This document shows, piece by piece, positions 1 through 8,325 of a stretch of DNA of 34,402 bases. Location of the stretch: the NCBI GenBank assembly GCA_021820665.1, contig JAKADK010000028.1, positions 1 through 34,402 of the forward strand, written 5' to 3'. Source of the DNA: Actinomycetes bacterium (GTDB lineage: Bacteria; Actinomycetota; Acidimicrobiia; Acidimicrobiales; RAAP-2). How positions within the stretch are numbered: position 1 is the first letter of the stretch; each line of letters starts with the position of its first letter. The position numbers were made by a program, and so were the translations under genes. The notes under the pieces are model-generated. The model saw nothing but the letters and a program-made list of their open reading frames with translations. It had not been told where the DNA came from and did no database searches.

Positions 1-85
1 CTGACCGGCGTGCTCGTAGCGACAGTGCGCGACCCTTCAAAAGGGGCCCCGGCGCCAGGCTGAACCGCGGCCTCGAAGGCCAAGG

Positions 86-484
86 ATGAAACGGCGTCGG
101 CAGGCAGGCCCACACCCATTTTCTCGCCTGCGCGACCGCCCCGCAGGGGCTGCTGGGGCTGAACAGAACCAGCTGAGCCGGGTCCGGCTGGTGAAGGCCG
201 ATCCCATTGCCAACATCCCGCTCGTCCGGCTGACCGCTGCCGGCGTCGACCAGCGCTGGCGGCTCCACGATCTCCGTCACTGGTCGGCGACCACCGCCAT
301 CGCCCAGGGCCACGACATCTGCACGGTGCCCAGCCCCCTGGGCCACGCCAACCCGGCCATGACCCTCCGGTTCTACGCCCGCGTCGTCGAGTCGCCTGAC
401 AGGGGCCAGTTGCAGACGTGCCGGGGCACGTGCTGGACGGCGGTTGAGCAGTTGGGCGAGGGAGGGCGTTCTTCGTGGCGGTAG
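86..484 (+). pseudogene. tyrosine recombinase (integrase) C-terminal remnant
   Basis: The reading frame keeps the C-terminal catalytic block of a phage-type tyrosine integrase. HDLRH (residues 61-65) gives the HxxR pair, LGHA (85-88) gives the second histidine, and Y97 in the RFYA motif is the likely nucleophile. The N-terminal DNA-binding domain and the first catalytic arginine and lysine are absent. The first 45 or so residues look like out-of-frame or unrelated sequence, and an odd PSP tripeptide sits before LGHA. The opening ATG has no convincing ribosome binding site. I read this as a decayed fragment rather than a working integrase. No tRNA or attachment site is visible beside it. The integrase origin is fairly sure; whether an upstream part lies outside the window is unknown. 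Confidence 0.6.
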
Positions 485-913
485 ACGCGAGTTGGACGGT
501 CGACGCCGCTTCGGTCGCTGAGCTCGTCTCGGCGGCCGGCATCCGAGCGTCGCCGCGTACGGGGTCACGAAGGAGGTCGCCGCCCATCCTCCCGACGAGT
601 GGGCTCAGGTGTGCGGAGCGAGCGCGGTCTTCGTCGACGATGACGGTGCCGAGGCCGGTGAGGTCCTCGAAGACGTCGTCCTCGTGTGGATCGGTCCGCG
701 CCCTCCCGGAACCCTTGCATTCCGGGTGCGGGCGTCGTTCTCGTCTCCGGACGGTAGACGACGGCGTTGCACCCCGTGGCAGGCGGTTGCCATCGTCCCG
801 ACTGGGGATTCCGATGCCACGCGCATATCGAATGGGGACCAGGGGACGACAGCCCCGAGTCCCCAGGGACCCACCAGAGGGCCGACCGTGAGCCCGCTCG
901 GTAGGATGCAGCT
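485..913. other. degenerate stretch with no supported gene
   Basis: No frame gives a convincing protein over this stretch. Protein-like fragments appear in different frames on the plus strand: one follows the integrase remnant to about position 550, and another runs from about 552 to 730 with an acidic patch (VDDDGAEAGEVLED). That pattern fits a frameshifted relic. I recognise no family in either piece. Confidence 0.35.
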
Positions 914-1075
914 ATGGCGACGCGGGTGAAGATGTCTCCGCAGGAAGTGAAGGCCATCAAGCAAGCACTTGCTCGCAGCAGCCCGTCGATGGGCCGTAGG
1001 GCGAGTGCCGTTCGCGGTACTCCGGTGAAGGCGTCGAACCGACGGCTGACGACGCGCCGTTCCGGCCGAAGGTAG
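914..1075 (+). CDS. small basic ORF, possibly an eroded helix-turn-helix gene
   Basis: A 53-codon frame starts at an ATG placed 6 nt after TAGGAT (902-907), the leaderless promoter spacing seen at other genes here. Its first 20 residues (MSPQEVKAIKQALARS and flanks) resemble the start of XRE/HigA-type antitoxins, and the rest is a run of basic residues. A neighbouring frame over about 990-1030 reads VGRVPFAVLR, which could be the next part of such a domain after a frameshift. It may therefore be a broken antitoxin gene. It lies in the decayed zone with the integrase remnant. Low confidence both that it is expressed and in the assignment. Confidence 0.25.
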   Translation: MATRVKMSPQEVKAIKQALARSSPSMGRRASAVRGTPVKASNRRLTTRRSGRR

Positions 1076-1122
1076 CCAGTCGGGCGCACCCGTAGGCAGT
1101 CGCCGGCACGGAGTCGCAGGCG

Positions 1123-3096
1123 GTGGCAGACTCGCCCCTGATGCCAGAACGCGACTCCGGCGACCGACGCGACTCCGGCGACCCACGCGCCCCCGGCCGT
1201 GCGGCGCTCGTCGAGCGCTTCACGTACTGGTTGGGTCGGGCGGCCGACTTCGATCCGGAAGGGCTGTCCGAGCTGGTCTCGACCGCGGAGCTGGCGTTGG
1301 ACTGGAAGCAGCGCGTGGCGGACGGTGCGCTCACGACATGGCGCACCGTCGACATCGAGTCCTTCCTCATGGGCTGGTGCCCGGCGAAGCTCAGCGCCGA
1401 TCCGGCCGACTGCGTGGCCGTTCCGGTGGCGATGGGGGCCCTCATGTGCTTCCTCGAGGACGAAGGCCTCCTCGCCCCCGGATCGTCGCCGTTGGAGGAC
1501 CTCGTTGCCGCGGTGACGGGGCTCACCGACGACTTCCTGGCGGCGATGGGGGACCGGTCGCGCTTCGGCATGGCCAAGTCGCTGTTCGCGGCGGCGGCTG
1601 ACGAGGGTGTCGATCCGACCGATCCCGCCCAGCTCGAGGGCTGGTTGGCGTCGTTCAACGATCGGCCGGAGGAGGAGCGGCGGAGGCTTCTCCCCGACAC
1701 CGCCCTCGGCACGGTGCCGCCCGTGCCGACGCCGACGCTCCTCCCGATCGTGCTCCCCCCGGACGACGTCGTGGCGGCGTCGCGCGCCTCCGCCCCCGTC
1801 CTGGCTGCGTTTGCCCAGATGGCGACCTTCTTCGGGCCGGGACGGAGGCTGACACAGAAGGGCAACGTGTCGCTGGCCGATGCCCGTGTCCTGGTGGAGC
1901 TGCTCGGGACTGGCGACGTCATGGACACGACCATCGGGGACCGGACCTTCAAGACCACCAGCTCCGACGAGCTCCCCGGGCTACGCCTGCTCTTCGCCTG
2001 GGCCAAGAAGGCGGGCATCCTCCGGGTGGTCCACGGAAAGGCGGTCGCCACCAAGCGGGGACTGCATCTGGCCGAGGACCCAGCCGGGTGCTTCGATCGA
2101 TCGGTCGATGCCCTGCTGGCGATCGGCCCGCTCACCTCGCAGCGGCAGCCCAGCCGCTGGCTCCACTGGCCCGAGGTCGATCGGCTGCTCGATGACGTGA
2201 GCGTGCACCTGCTGGCCGGCCCCTACGGTGTCGAGGGAGGGATCCCGCTCGAGCGCGTCGCCGAGGCGGCGTCGGCGACCGTCTTCGACACCTTCGAGTT
2301 CCGTGCCGGCACCGAGCTCGTCCGCGACTGCATCGGCGCCGACGTGGTCGACATCATGGACGCCTTCGAGCAGGCCGGGATCGTCCGCCGGGTGGGGGCC
2401 GATCCGGCACCACCCGGACGCCGCCGGTTCGGAGGATCGGTCGAGCTCACGCCGGCGGGCACCGTGGTCGCCCGGCGCCTGCTCGCCGAGCGGGGGTACG
2501 AAGTTCCGGTGGCGGGGCGCTTCGTGGGCGCGTCCGCAGTCGACCTCCTGCAGGGAACGGACGACGACGACTTCGCCGTCGTGGATGCCGAGCTCCGGGC
2601 GTGGCGTGCCGCCCGCCGTCCCGAGGAGGCTGCGGCCCAGATGGCCGATGCGGCGCGGTCGGTCGACGATCCGGCGCTCGCCAACCTGGCCCTCGCCGCC
2701 CTGGCCGAGATCGGCATCGAGGTGTCGGAGCCTTACGTGCGCGCCCTGGCGGCGGACTCCCCGGTGCGCGGTTTCGCCCGGTGCTGGCTGGTCGACCACG
2801 GGTTGGCGGCCGATGACACGCTCTTCGACCGGTCGGACATCGACGCCTTCGTCGACGTCCTCGCCCACCGGGGGGTGACGATGGGGCCCGAGGCGGTGGT
2901 CGCCGCGCTCGAGGTCGTAGGCGACCACCGGAGCCAGCTCGCCGTGATCGACCAGATGTGGCGGGTTCCGTCACCGGCGGCGGAGATGGCGCTGGTCGTC
3001 CTGGGCGAGGCTCACCCCTCGAAAGTGGTGGCGAAGGCGGCCCGGAAGGCTCGGTTCAAACGGCGGAGCGCCTTTGGCAACGGCAGCAGGACGTGA
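1123..3096 (+). CDS. conserved-looking 657-aa protein of unknown function
   Basis: I do not recognise this protein. It starts at GTG 1123, with GGAG at 1110-1113 giving a 9-nt spacing; ATG 1141 is an alternative. The N-terminus contains a duplicated RDSGD motif from a short DNA repeat. The first 200 residues look helical and acidic. The middle (about 220-460) has several segments resembling winged-helix units, such as the part around LFAWAKKAGILRV and the LTPAG tract. The last 100 residues look like HEAT-type helical repeats ending in a basic tail (KVVAKAARKARFKRR). There is no signal peptide, membrane segment or obvious catalytic motif. It lies next to the patatin and about 1.1 kb before the Wadjet operon, so a defence link is possible but unproven. 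Confidence 0.8.
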   Translation: MADSPLMPERDSGDRRDSGDPRAPGRAALVERFTYWLGRAADFDPEGLSELVSTAELALDWKQRVADGALTTWRTVDIESFLMGWCPAKLSADPADCVAVPVAMGALMCFLEDEGLLAPGSSPLEDLVAAVTGLTDDFLAAMGDRSRFGMAKSLFAAAADEGVDPTDPAQLEGWLASFNDRPEEERRRLLPDTALGTVPPVPTPTLLPIVLPPDDVVAASRASAPVLAAFAQMATFFGPGRRLTQKGNVSLADARVLVELLGTGDVMDTTIGDRTFKTTSSDELPGLRLLFAWAKKAGILRVVHGKAVATKRGLHLAEDPAGCFDRSVDALLAIGPLTSQRQPSRWLHWPEVDRLLDDVSVHLLAGPYGVEGGIPLERVAEAASATVFDTFEFRAGTELVRDCIGADVVDIMDAFEQAGIVRRVGADPAPPGRRRFGGSVELTPAGTVVARRLLAERGYEVPVAGRFVGASAVDLLQGTDDDDFAVVDAELRAWRAARRPEEAAAQMADAARSVDDPALANLALAALAEIGIEVSEPYVRALAADSPVRGFARCWLVDHGLAADDTLFDRSDIDAFVDVLAHRGVTMGPEAVVAALEVVGDHRSQLAVIDQMWRVPSPAAEMALVVLGEAHPSKVVAKAARKARFKRRSAFGNGSRT

Positions 3097-3160
3097 TCGG
3101 CCTCTCTGCTCGCCGGGCTCCCCGGGAGGGTGGGCGACGACCGCCCTGCACGCGCCGGGC

Positions 3161-3994
3161 TCAGCCCCGCCAGAGGTCGGCGATCGCGGCCGCCTGACCG
3201 CGCCCCTGGGAGTCTCCTGCCCGTGCCGCGGGAGTCCTGACCGATGGGTCCAGCGGATCGGGCCCGAACGCGGTCGTCGCCTCCGCGTCGGCGGAGACGA
3301 GCAGCACGCGGCTCGCCTCTGACAGGGCGGCCACCTCACGTTCGACCTGCGGATCGGCCATCGGAGCGAGCACGAGGATCCGCTGGTGGCCGGCGGCCAG
3401 GTCGGCGTTGCAGATCGAGTGGACACCGCCGTCCATGTAGCGGGTGGTGCCGATGGTCACCGGCGGCCAGATGCCCGGAACGGCGCAGCTGGCGGCAACG
3501 GCATCGACCAGGCTGACGCCCGAGGCTCCGTCGAACACGCGCCGTTCGCCGGAGGTGGCATCGACGGCCACGATCAGCGTCCGACGATCCGGCCAGCGAT
3601 CCGCCGGCACCCGACCCGAGATCACCTTCCGACGCACCGGCTCGGCCACGGTCCCGGCCGCGAGGGCCAGGGCGCCGATCCGCCGGCTCCGCTCGACGGG
3701 GTCGACGCATTCCTCTGCGATCCGGAGCATCGTCTCCCGAAGCTCGGCCGTCGACATGCCGGTAGGTCGGAGCTCGTCGTTCTGGAGCGCAGGGTCGACC
3801 TGACGCCGGTACCAGTCGTCGATCGGCAGCCCGGTGCCGAGCTGGGCGGCGACGGTCGCCCCCGCCGAGGTGCCGACGACGACGTCGGCGCCGTTGACGT
3901 CGACCCCGGCGACGACCAGGGCACGGAGAACGCCGGTCTCCCAGGCGATCCCGGCCAGGCCACCACCTCCCAGCACCAGCGCACGCGTCGTCAT
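3161..3994 (-). CDS. patatin-like phospholipase family protein
   Basis: This 277-residue protein is a patatin-type serine hydrolase, expected to cleave acyl esters of lipids. The glycine-rich oxyanion loop GGGG is at residues 9-12, the nucleophile elbow GTSAG places Ser43, and DGG places the dyad Asp188, so the Ser-Asp catalytic pair is complete. I chose the ATG at 3994 because GGAGGGA sits just upstream; the frame stays open to 4162, but that extension has no family resemblance. There is no signal peptide, so it is probably cytoplasmic. It is transcribed divergently from the Wadjet operon across about 215 bp. Patatins can be defence effectors in CBASS, but no nucleotide cyclase is nearby, so a housekeeping lipid role is at least as likely. 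Confidence 0.88.
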   Translation of the reverse strand: MTTRALVLGGGGLAGIAWETGVLRALVVAGVDVNGADVVVGTSAGATVAAQLGTGLPIDDWYRRQVDPALQNDELRPTGMSTAELRETMLRIAEECVDPVERSRRIGALALAAGTVAEPVRRKVISGRVPADRWPDRRTLIVAVDATSGERRVFDGASGVSLVDAVAASCAVPGIWPPVTIGTTRYMDGGVHSICNADLAAGHQRILVLAPMADPQVEREVAALSEASRVLLVSADAEATTAFGPDPLDPSVRTPAARAGDSQGRGQAAAIADLWRG

Positions 3995-4045
3995 GGCTCC
4001 CTCCTCGCGCCACACGGTACCCGGGTCTGGAGCTCCGATCCGGTT

Positions 4046-4079
4046 GCGTCCCCAGGCTCCCCGCGTCCCCAGGCTCCCC
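4046..4079. repeat. 17-bp tandem duplication
   Basis: Two perfect adjacent copies of GCGTCCCCAGGCTCCCC lie in the gap between the divergent patatin and jetC genes, and the start of a third copy follows. The function is unknown. Confidence 0.85.
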
Positions 4080-4171
4080 GCGTCTCTGTGGCAGCCTCCG
4101 ACGCCCGCACCAGGACTGCGGGCCCGGTTCATCCCCGGCACGCGTCGATCACCAGCCGGCACCTGGCGGGA

Positions 4172-4209
4172 TTGACGACGGCCGTCGCGTGGTTCCGTAG
4201 TCTGTGCCG
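4172..4209 (+). promoter_or_regulatory. candidate leaderless promoter of the jet operon
   Basis: TTGACG (4172-4177) could be a -35 element and TAGTCT (4198-4203) a -10 element, but the 20-bp gap between them is longer than usual. The -10 is followed by exactly 6 nt and then ATG 4210, so transcription would begin at or next to the A of the start codon. This supports ATG 4210 over the in-frame GTG at 4204. Confidence 0.45.
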
Positions 4210-7200
4210 ATGCCCACGCGCTGGACGCTCGACCGAGCGGGCATCGTCAACGTCTACCAGTACAGCCAGGAGACGCTGCACTTCGCCGGCGGCCGCCTGC
4301 TCTTGCGCGGCGTGAACGGCTCGGGGAAGTCGACGGCCATGAACATGCTGCTGCCGTTCCTCCTCGACGCCGACACCCGGCGCATCGACGCCGCCGGTGA
4401 GCAGTCCGGCGTCCTCAAGTCCTGGATGCTCTCGGGTCGCGACGACCCGCAGCCCGTCGGGTACCTCTGGATCGAGCTGGCCCGGGCCGACGAGCACCTC
4501 ACCTGCGGGTGTGGGATCAAGGCCAACCGGTCGGCCGACACGGTCACCACGTGGTGGTTCATCACGTCGCGCCGCCCCGGGATCGACCTGGACCTGGTCG
4601 AGGGGCGGCACCCGCTCAGCCAGGAGGCGCTCCGGGCTGCCCTGGACCCCGAACCGGTGTTCCGCCATGACCAGCGGGCGGGGTACCGGGCCGAGGTGCG
4701 GTCCCGCCTCTTCGGCGGCGCCGATCTCGACCAGCACATCCGCCTGCTCCACGTGGTCCGCAACCCCCGGGTCGGCGACCGGATCGACCTGGACCTCCCC
4801 GGCTACCTACGCGACGCGCTGCCGCAGCTCTCCGAGGCGGCGCTGGAGGACGCCGCCCAGCCCCTTGACGATCTCGAGGAGCATCGGCACAACGTCGACG
4901 ACCTCCGCCGGACAGCGGACACCCTGGGTGCACTCGTCTCCGTCTATGCCGGGTACGCCCGCGGCGAGCTGCGGCGCCGGGCGGCCGACGCCCGTGGTCT
5001 TGCCGCCGAGGCCGAGGCGGCCACCCGGGCGCAGGTTGTCGCCGACGGTGCCGTGGGCGAGGCAGAGCGGTCGCTGGCCGAGGCGGCCGCGGCGGTCGAC
5101 CGTCTCGAGGGCGACGAAGCTCGCCTCCGGCGGGAGCTCGAGACCCTGCGCGCCTCCCCGGCCTACCAGGAGGGACGGGAGCTCAACGACCTCCGGGCCC
5201 ACGTCAAGACCCTCCAGGCCATCGTCGATGGGGCCGCCGCCCAGGTGCACCGCCTGGCCGTCGCCCGGGCGGGTGCGGAGGAGTCGCTGACCGAGGCGGC
5301 CTCGGCCGCTACCGCCAGCCACTCGGCGCTGGCCGGGCACCTCCGGGAGCTGGCGGAGTGCCTGGCCCCGGCGGGCCTGGCCGCCCGGGCGCCCGACGTC
5401 CCGGCCCTGGTCGTCGCTCCTGGTGTCGGCGCGGGTCCAGCCGGCGCGGGGGAGGCGGGGGACACAGGGGAGGCGGGGCGCCCGCCGCCGGTCCGCTTGC
5501 CCCCGGCCGAGATCGACGGCGGCGCCGTCCACCGCGGGTTGGCGGCGGTGCGCCAGGCGGTATCCCATCGGCGCGGGGACCTGGCCGAGCTGGCCAGGGT
5601 GTTCGCAGCCGTCGATGCAGCCGAGCGACGGTTGGCCGACGCCCAGAGAGCCCACGAGGAGGCGGCCGCCGAGCTCGAGGGCCGGCGGGAGGCTTCCACC
5701 GCGGCCCGCCGGGCGCTGGACGGCGCGTTGCGGTCATGGCGCACCGACCTGGGCGCCTGGATCGAGCGGCTCGATCGGCACTGTGCCGCATGTGGGGTCG
5801 ACCGGGGCACGACACCGGATCTCGGCACCGACCTCGCCACGCGTCGGGGCGAGGTGGTGGCCGGTCTCACCGGCGTGGTCGACAAGGTCGTCGACCGTCA
5901 CGTCCTCGAGGTGGCGGGCCTGGAGGCGCGCCGCCAGGCGGAACGGGCCACGGTCGACGAGCTGGTCCTCGCGGTCGAGGAGTTGGAGGCCCAGGTGCTC
6001 CCCGCTCCTCCGGCCTTGGCCTGGCAGCGTCCCGGGCGCCGCACCGTCCTCGCCGAGGTGGTGGATTTCGCCGAGTCGGTCACCGTCGCCCAGCGGGCGG
6101 CGCTGGAGGCGGCGCTGGAGGCGTCGGGGATCCTCGGGGCAGAGCTCGCGCCGGACGGCTCGCTGGAGCTCCCCGAAGGCGGTCTGGTGCTCCGGGCTGG
6201 TCGACCGGCCAGCCAGCCGCTCAGCCGGTGGCTGACGGTCACGACCGAGGGGTCGGAGAGCGTCGACGATGGCCAGGAGGCGATCAGGTCTGTCCTCGAC
6301 ACCATCTCCACCGATCCCACCGATCTCGACACCATCTCCACCGATCCGGTGGATCCCGGCGATCCCGGCGGCGACCACGCCACGGTGGTCACCGCTGACG
6401 GCCGGTTCCGGATCGGCGTGCTCCGCGGACGCCACGTCAAGGCGGAGGCCGAGCACATCGGGGCCGCCGCCCGCCGGGCCGCCCTGGAGCGGCGCCGCGC
6501 CGAGGCCCGGAGCCGCCGGGACGCGGCCCGGGAGGTCCTTGCCCGGACGGAGTCCGAGGCCCGGTCGGCACAGGAGCACCTCGACGACATCCGGGCGATC
6601 CGGGACGCACTTCCCCCGGAGCTCCCGGTAGCCCGCGCCGTGGTCGCCGCCGAGCAGGCCGACGCCGACGTGGCGCGGGCGGAGCAGCGAGAGGCGACCC
6701 TGGCTGCTGCCGAGGCCCGGGCGGAGGCCGACCACGCCGAGGCGGTGGATGCCAGCCGGCGGACGGCGGCCACGTTGGGCCTGCCGCTCGAGCCCGAGGG
6801 CCGCCGCCGGGTCGCCGAGCTCCTGGAGGACGCCACCCGGCTCAGCCACCGCGCCGACGACCGGTGCGATGAGCTGGTGCGGGCTCTCTCCGTGTGGCGT
6901 CGGGCCGCCGAACGGCTGGAGCGGGCCATGGACGACGAACGTGAGTCGGTGGAGGCGCACCGGGCGGCTGTGGGCGAGCACGAGCTGGTCGCCGTCCGGC
7001 TGGCGACGCTCGAAGACAGCATCGGCGTGGCCTACGAGGAGATCGTGGTGGCCGTGACCGGCTGCGAGACCGAGCTGGGGCAGACCGTCACCGCGCTCGC
7101 CGGCGCCCGGCAGGCCCAGCTCGACGAGAAGGGCCGGGTGACGAGGGCGCTGGACCGGGCGGCCGAGCTCAAGCGGATGCGCGACGCGGCGGTGAGCCGA

Positions 7201-8325
7201 GCCGTCGCCGCCCTGCCCCGGCTCCGAGCCGCGCTCGAGGTCCCGGGCCTCCTGGCGGCGGCCACCGCCCCAGCAGAGCCTGTTGTCCTAGCCCCGGTGG
7301 AGGAGACCCCCCGGGGCGTGGCCGACCTGACCGCCGCCATCGAGCGTCGTGTGCCCCCGCCGGAGCGAGCGGGGACCACGGCCGAGAGCGTGCGCCAGTC
7401 ATTGCGCCAGCGGCGGGACTCCCTGGGCGCCGGTTGGGATGCCGAGGACCGGCAGGACGACGAGACCCTCCCCCTCGCCGTGGAGGTGAACGGTCCCCAG
7501 GGCCGCATGCCGCTGGCCGACGCCCGGGCGCTGGTGGGGTCCCGGCTCGCCGAGCTCACCGCTCTCCTCACGAGCGAGCAGGACAACGCCCTCCGGAACC
7601 TCCTCCAGGGGATGGTGGCCCGTGAGATCGCCGACAAGCTCCACGCCGCCCGGGAGCTCGTGGCTCTGATGAACCGGAGGCTCGACTCGGTGAAGACCGC
7701 CCACGGCATCGGCGTCTCGCTTCGGTGGACCCGTCGCGCCGACCTGGATGCCGGGTTGGCCGGCATGATCGACCTCCTGGCGAAGCCGCCCGACCTCCGG
7801 ACGGCCGAACAGAACCAACGCCTGCGGGAGGCGCTCGCCGCCCACCTGGACGAGGCGCGCCTCGAGGAGCCTGACGCCCCCTACCGGGACCTCGTCGGGA
7901 AGGTCCTCGACTACCGGACCTGGTACGACATGACCCTGGTGCTCCACCGCCCCGGTCGCAGCGACGAGCGCTTGGGGCGCCGTACCGCACTCTCGGAGGG
8001 TGAGAAGAAGGTCGTCTCGTACCTCCCGTTGTTCGCGGCGGTGGCGGCGTCGTGCGACTCCCTGGCGGAGTCCGCCCCCGACGCTCCCCGTTTCGTGCTG
8101 CTCGACGACGCCTTCGCCAAGGTCTCCGAGGACAACCACCCGAAGCTCTTCGGTCTGCTCGTCCAATTGGACCTGGACTTCATCGCCACGAGCGAGCGGT
8201 TGTGGGGCACGCACTCCACCGTGCCCGAGCTGGCCATTACCGAGGTGCTCCGGGACGCCGACCTGGGGGTGATCGTGCTGGAGCACAGTCGCTGGGACGG
8301 CGCCGTCCTGGCCGGGCAGGCATGA
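4210..8325 (+). CDS. jetC: Wadjet SMC-like ATPase JetC (TIGR02680 family)
   Basis: A 1371-residue SMC/MukB-like ATPase, the motor of the Wadjet complex that is known to extrude DNA loops on plasmids. The N-terminal ATPase half has a Walker A motif GVNGSGKST (residues 34-42). Long Glu/Arg/Ala-rich coiled coils fill most of the middle. The C-terminal half has the ABC signature LSEGEKK (1261-1267) and the Walker B stretch FVLLDDAF (1295-1302). Near the midpoint, where the hinge is expected, a 10-residue unit LDTISTDPTD is duplicated (about 696-715) by a 30-bp DNA repeat. ATG 4210 is chosen because of the -10 spacing. The stop codon overlaps the jetA start as ATGA. The family is certain at the level of an SMC-like ATPase; the Wadjet assignment rests on all four genes together. 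Confidence 0.92.
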   Translation: MPTRWTLDRAGIVNVYQYSQETLHFAGGRLLLRGVNGSGKSTAMNMLLPFLLDADTRRIDAAGEQSGVLKSWMLSGRDDPQPVGYLWIELARADEHLTCGCGIKANRSADTVTTWWFITSRRPGIDLDLVEGRHPLSQEALRAALDPEPVFRHDQRAGYRAEVRSRLFGGADLDQHIRLLHVVRNPRVGDRIDLDLPGYLRDALPQLSEAALEDAAQPLDDLEEHRHNVDDLRRTADTLGALVSVYAGYARGELRRRAADARGLAAEAEAATRAQVVADGAVGEAERSLAEAAAAVDRLEGDEARLRRELETLRASPAYQEGRELNDLRAHVKTLQAIVDGAAAQVHRLAVARAGAEESLTEAASAATASHSALAGHLRELAECLAPAGLAARAPDVPALVVAPGVGAGPAGAGEAGDTGEAGRPPPVRLPPAEIDGGAVHRGLAAVRQAVSHRRGDLAELARVFAAVDAAERRLADAQRAHEEAAAELEGRREASTAARRALDGALRSWRTDLGAWIERLDRHCAACGVDRGTTPDLGTDLATRRGEVVAGLTGVVDKVVDRHVLEVAGLEARRQAERATVDELVLAVEELEAQVLPAPPALAWQRPGRRTVLAEVVDFAESVTVAQRAALEAALEASGILGAELAPDGSLELPEGGLVLRAGRPASQPLSRWLTVTTEGSESVDDGQEAIRSVLDTISTDPTDLDTISTDPVDPGDPGGDHATVVTADGRFRIGVLRGRHVKAEAEHIGAAARRAALERRRAEARSRRDAAREVLARTESEARSAQEHLDDIRAIRDALPPELPVARAVVAAEQADADVARAEQREATLAAAEARAEADHAEAVDASRRTAATLGLPLEPEGRRRVAELLEDATRLSHRADDRCDELVRALSVWRRAAERLERAMDDERESVEAHRAAVGEHELVAVRLATLEDSIGVAYEEIVVAVTGCETELGQTVTALAGARQAQLDEKGRVTRALDRAAELKRMRDAAVSRAVAALPRLRAALEVPGLLAAATAPAEPVVLAPVEETPRGVADLTAAIERRVPPPERAGTTAESVRQSLRQRRDSLGAGWDAEDRQDDETLPLAVEVNGPQGRMPLADARALVGSRLAELTALLTSEQDNALRNLLQGMVAREIADKLHAARELVALMNRRLDSVKTAHGIGVSLRWTRRADLDAGLAGMIDLLAKPPDLRTAEQNQRLREALAAHLDEARLEEPDAPYRDLVGKVLDYRTWYDMTLVLHRPGRSDERLGRRTALSEGEKKVVSYLPLFAAVAASCDSLAESAPDAPRFVLLDDAFAKVSEDNHPKLFGLLVQLDLDFIATSERLWGTHSTVPELAITEVLRDADLGVIVLEHSRWDGAVLAGQA
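6295..6347 (+). repeat. in-frame 30-bp repeat in the central region of jetC
   Basis: A 23-bp block beginning CTCGACACCATC occurs at 6295-6317 and again at 6325-6347. The 30-bp period gives two 10-residue units (LDTISTDPTD and LDTISTDPVD) and keeps the frame. It is followed by a short GDPGD-type stretch. Confidence 0.85.

Noticed and set aside
3161-3994. The patatin as an effector of a CBASS defence system
   Set aside because: No CD-NTase or other CBASS component is encoded in the window, and the gene is divergent from the Wadjet operon.
5734-7022. Long minus-strand frames opposite jetC
   Set aside because: They mirror the biased codon use of jetC and show no family signature; the jetC frame has the ATPase motifs.
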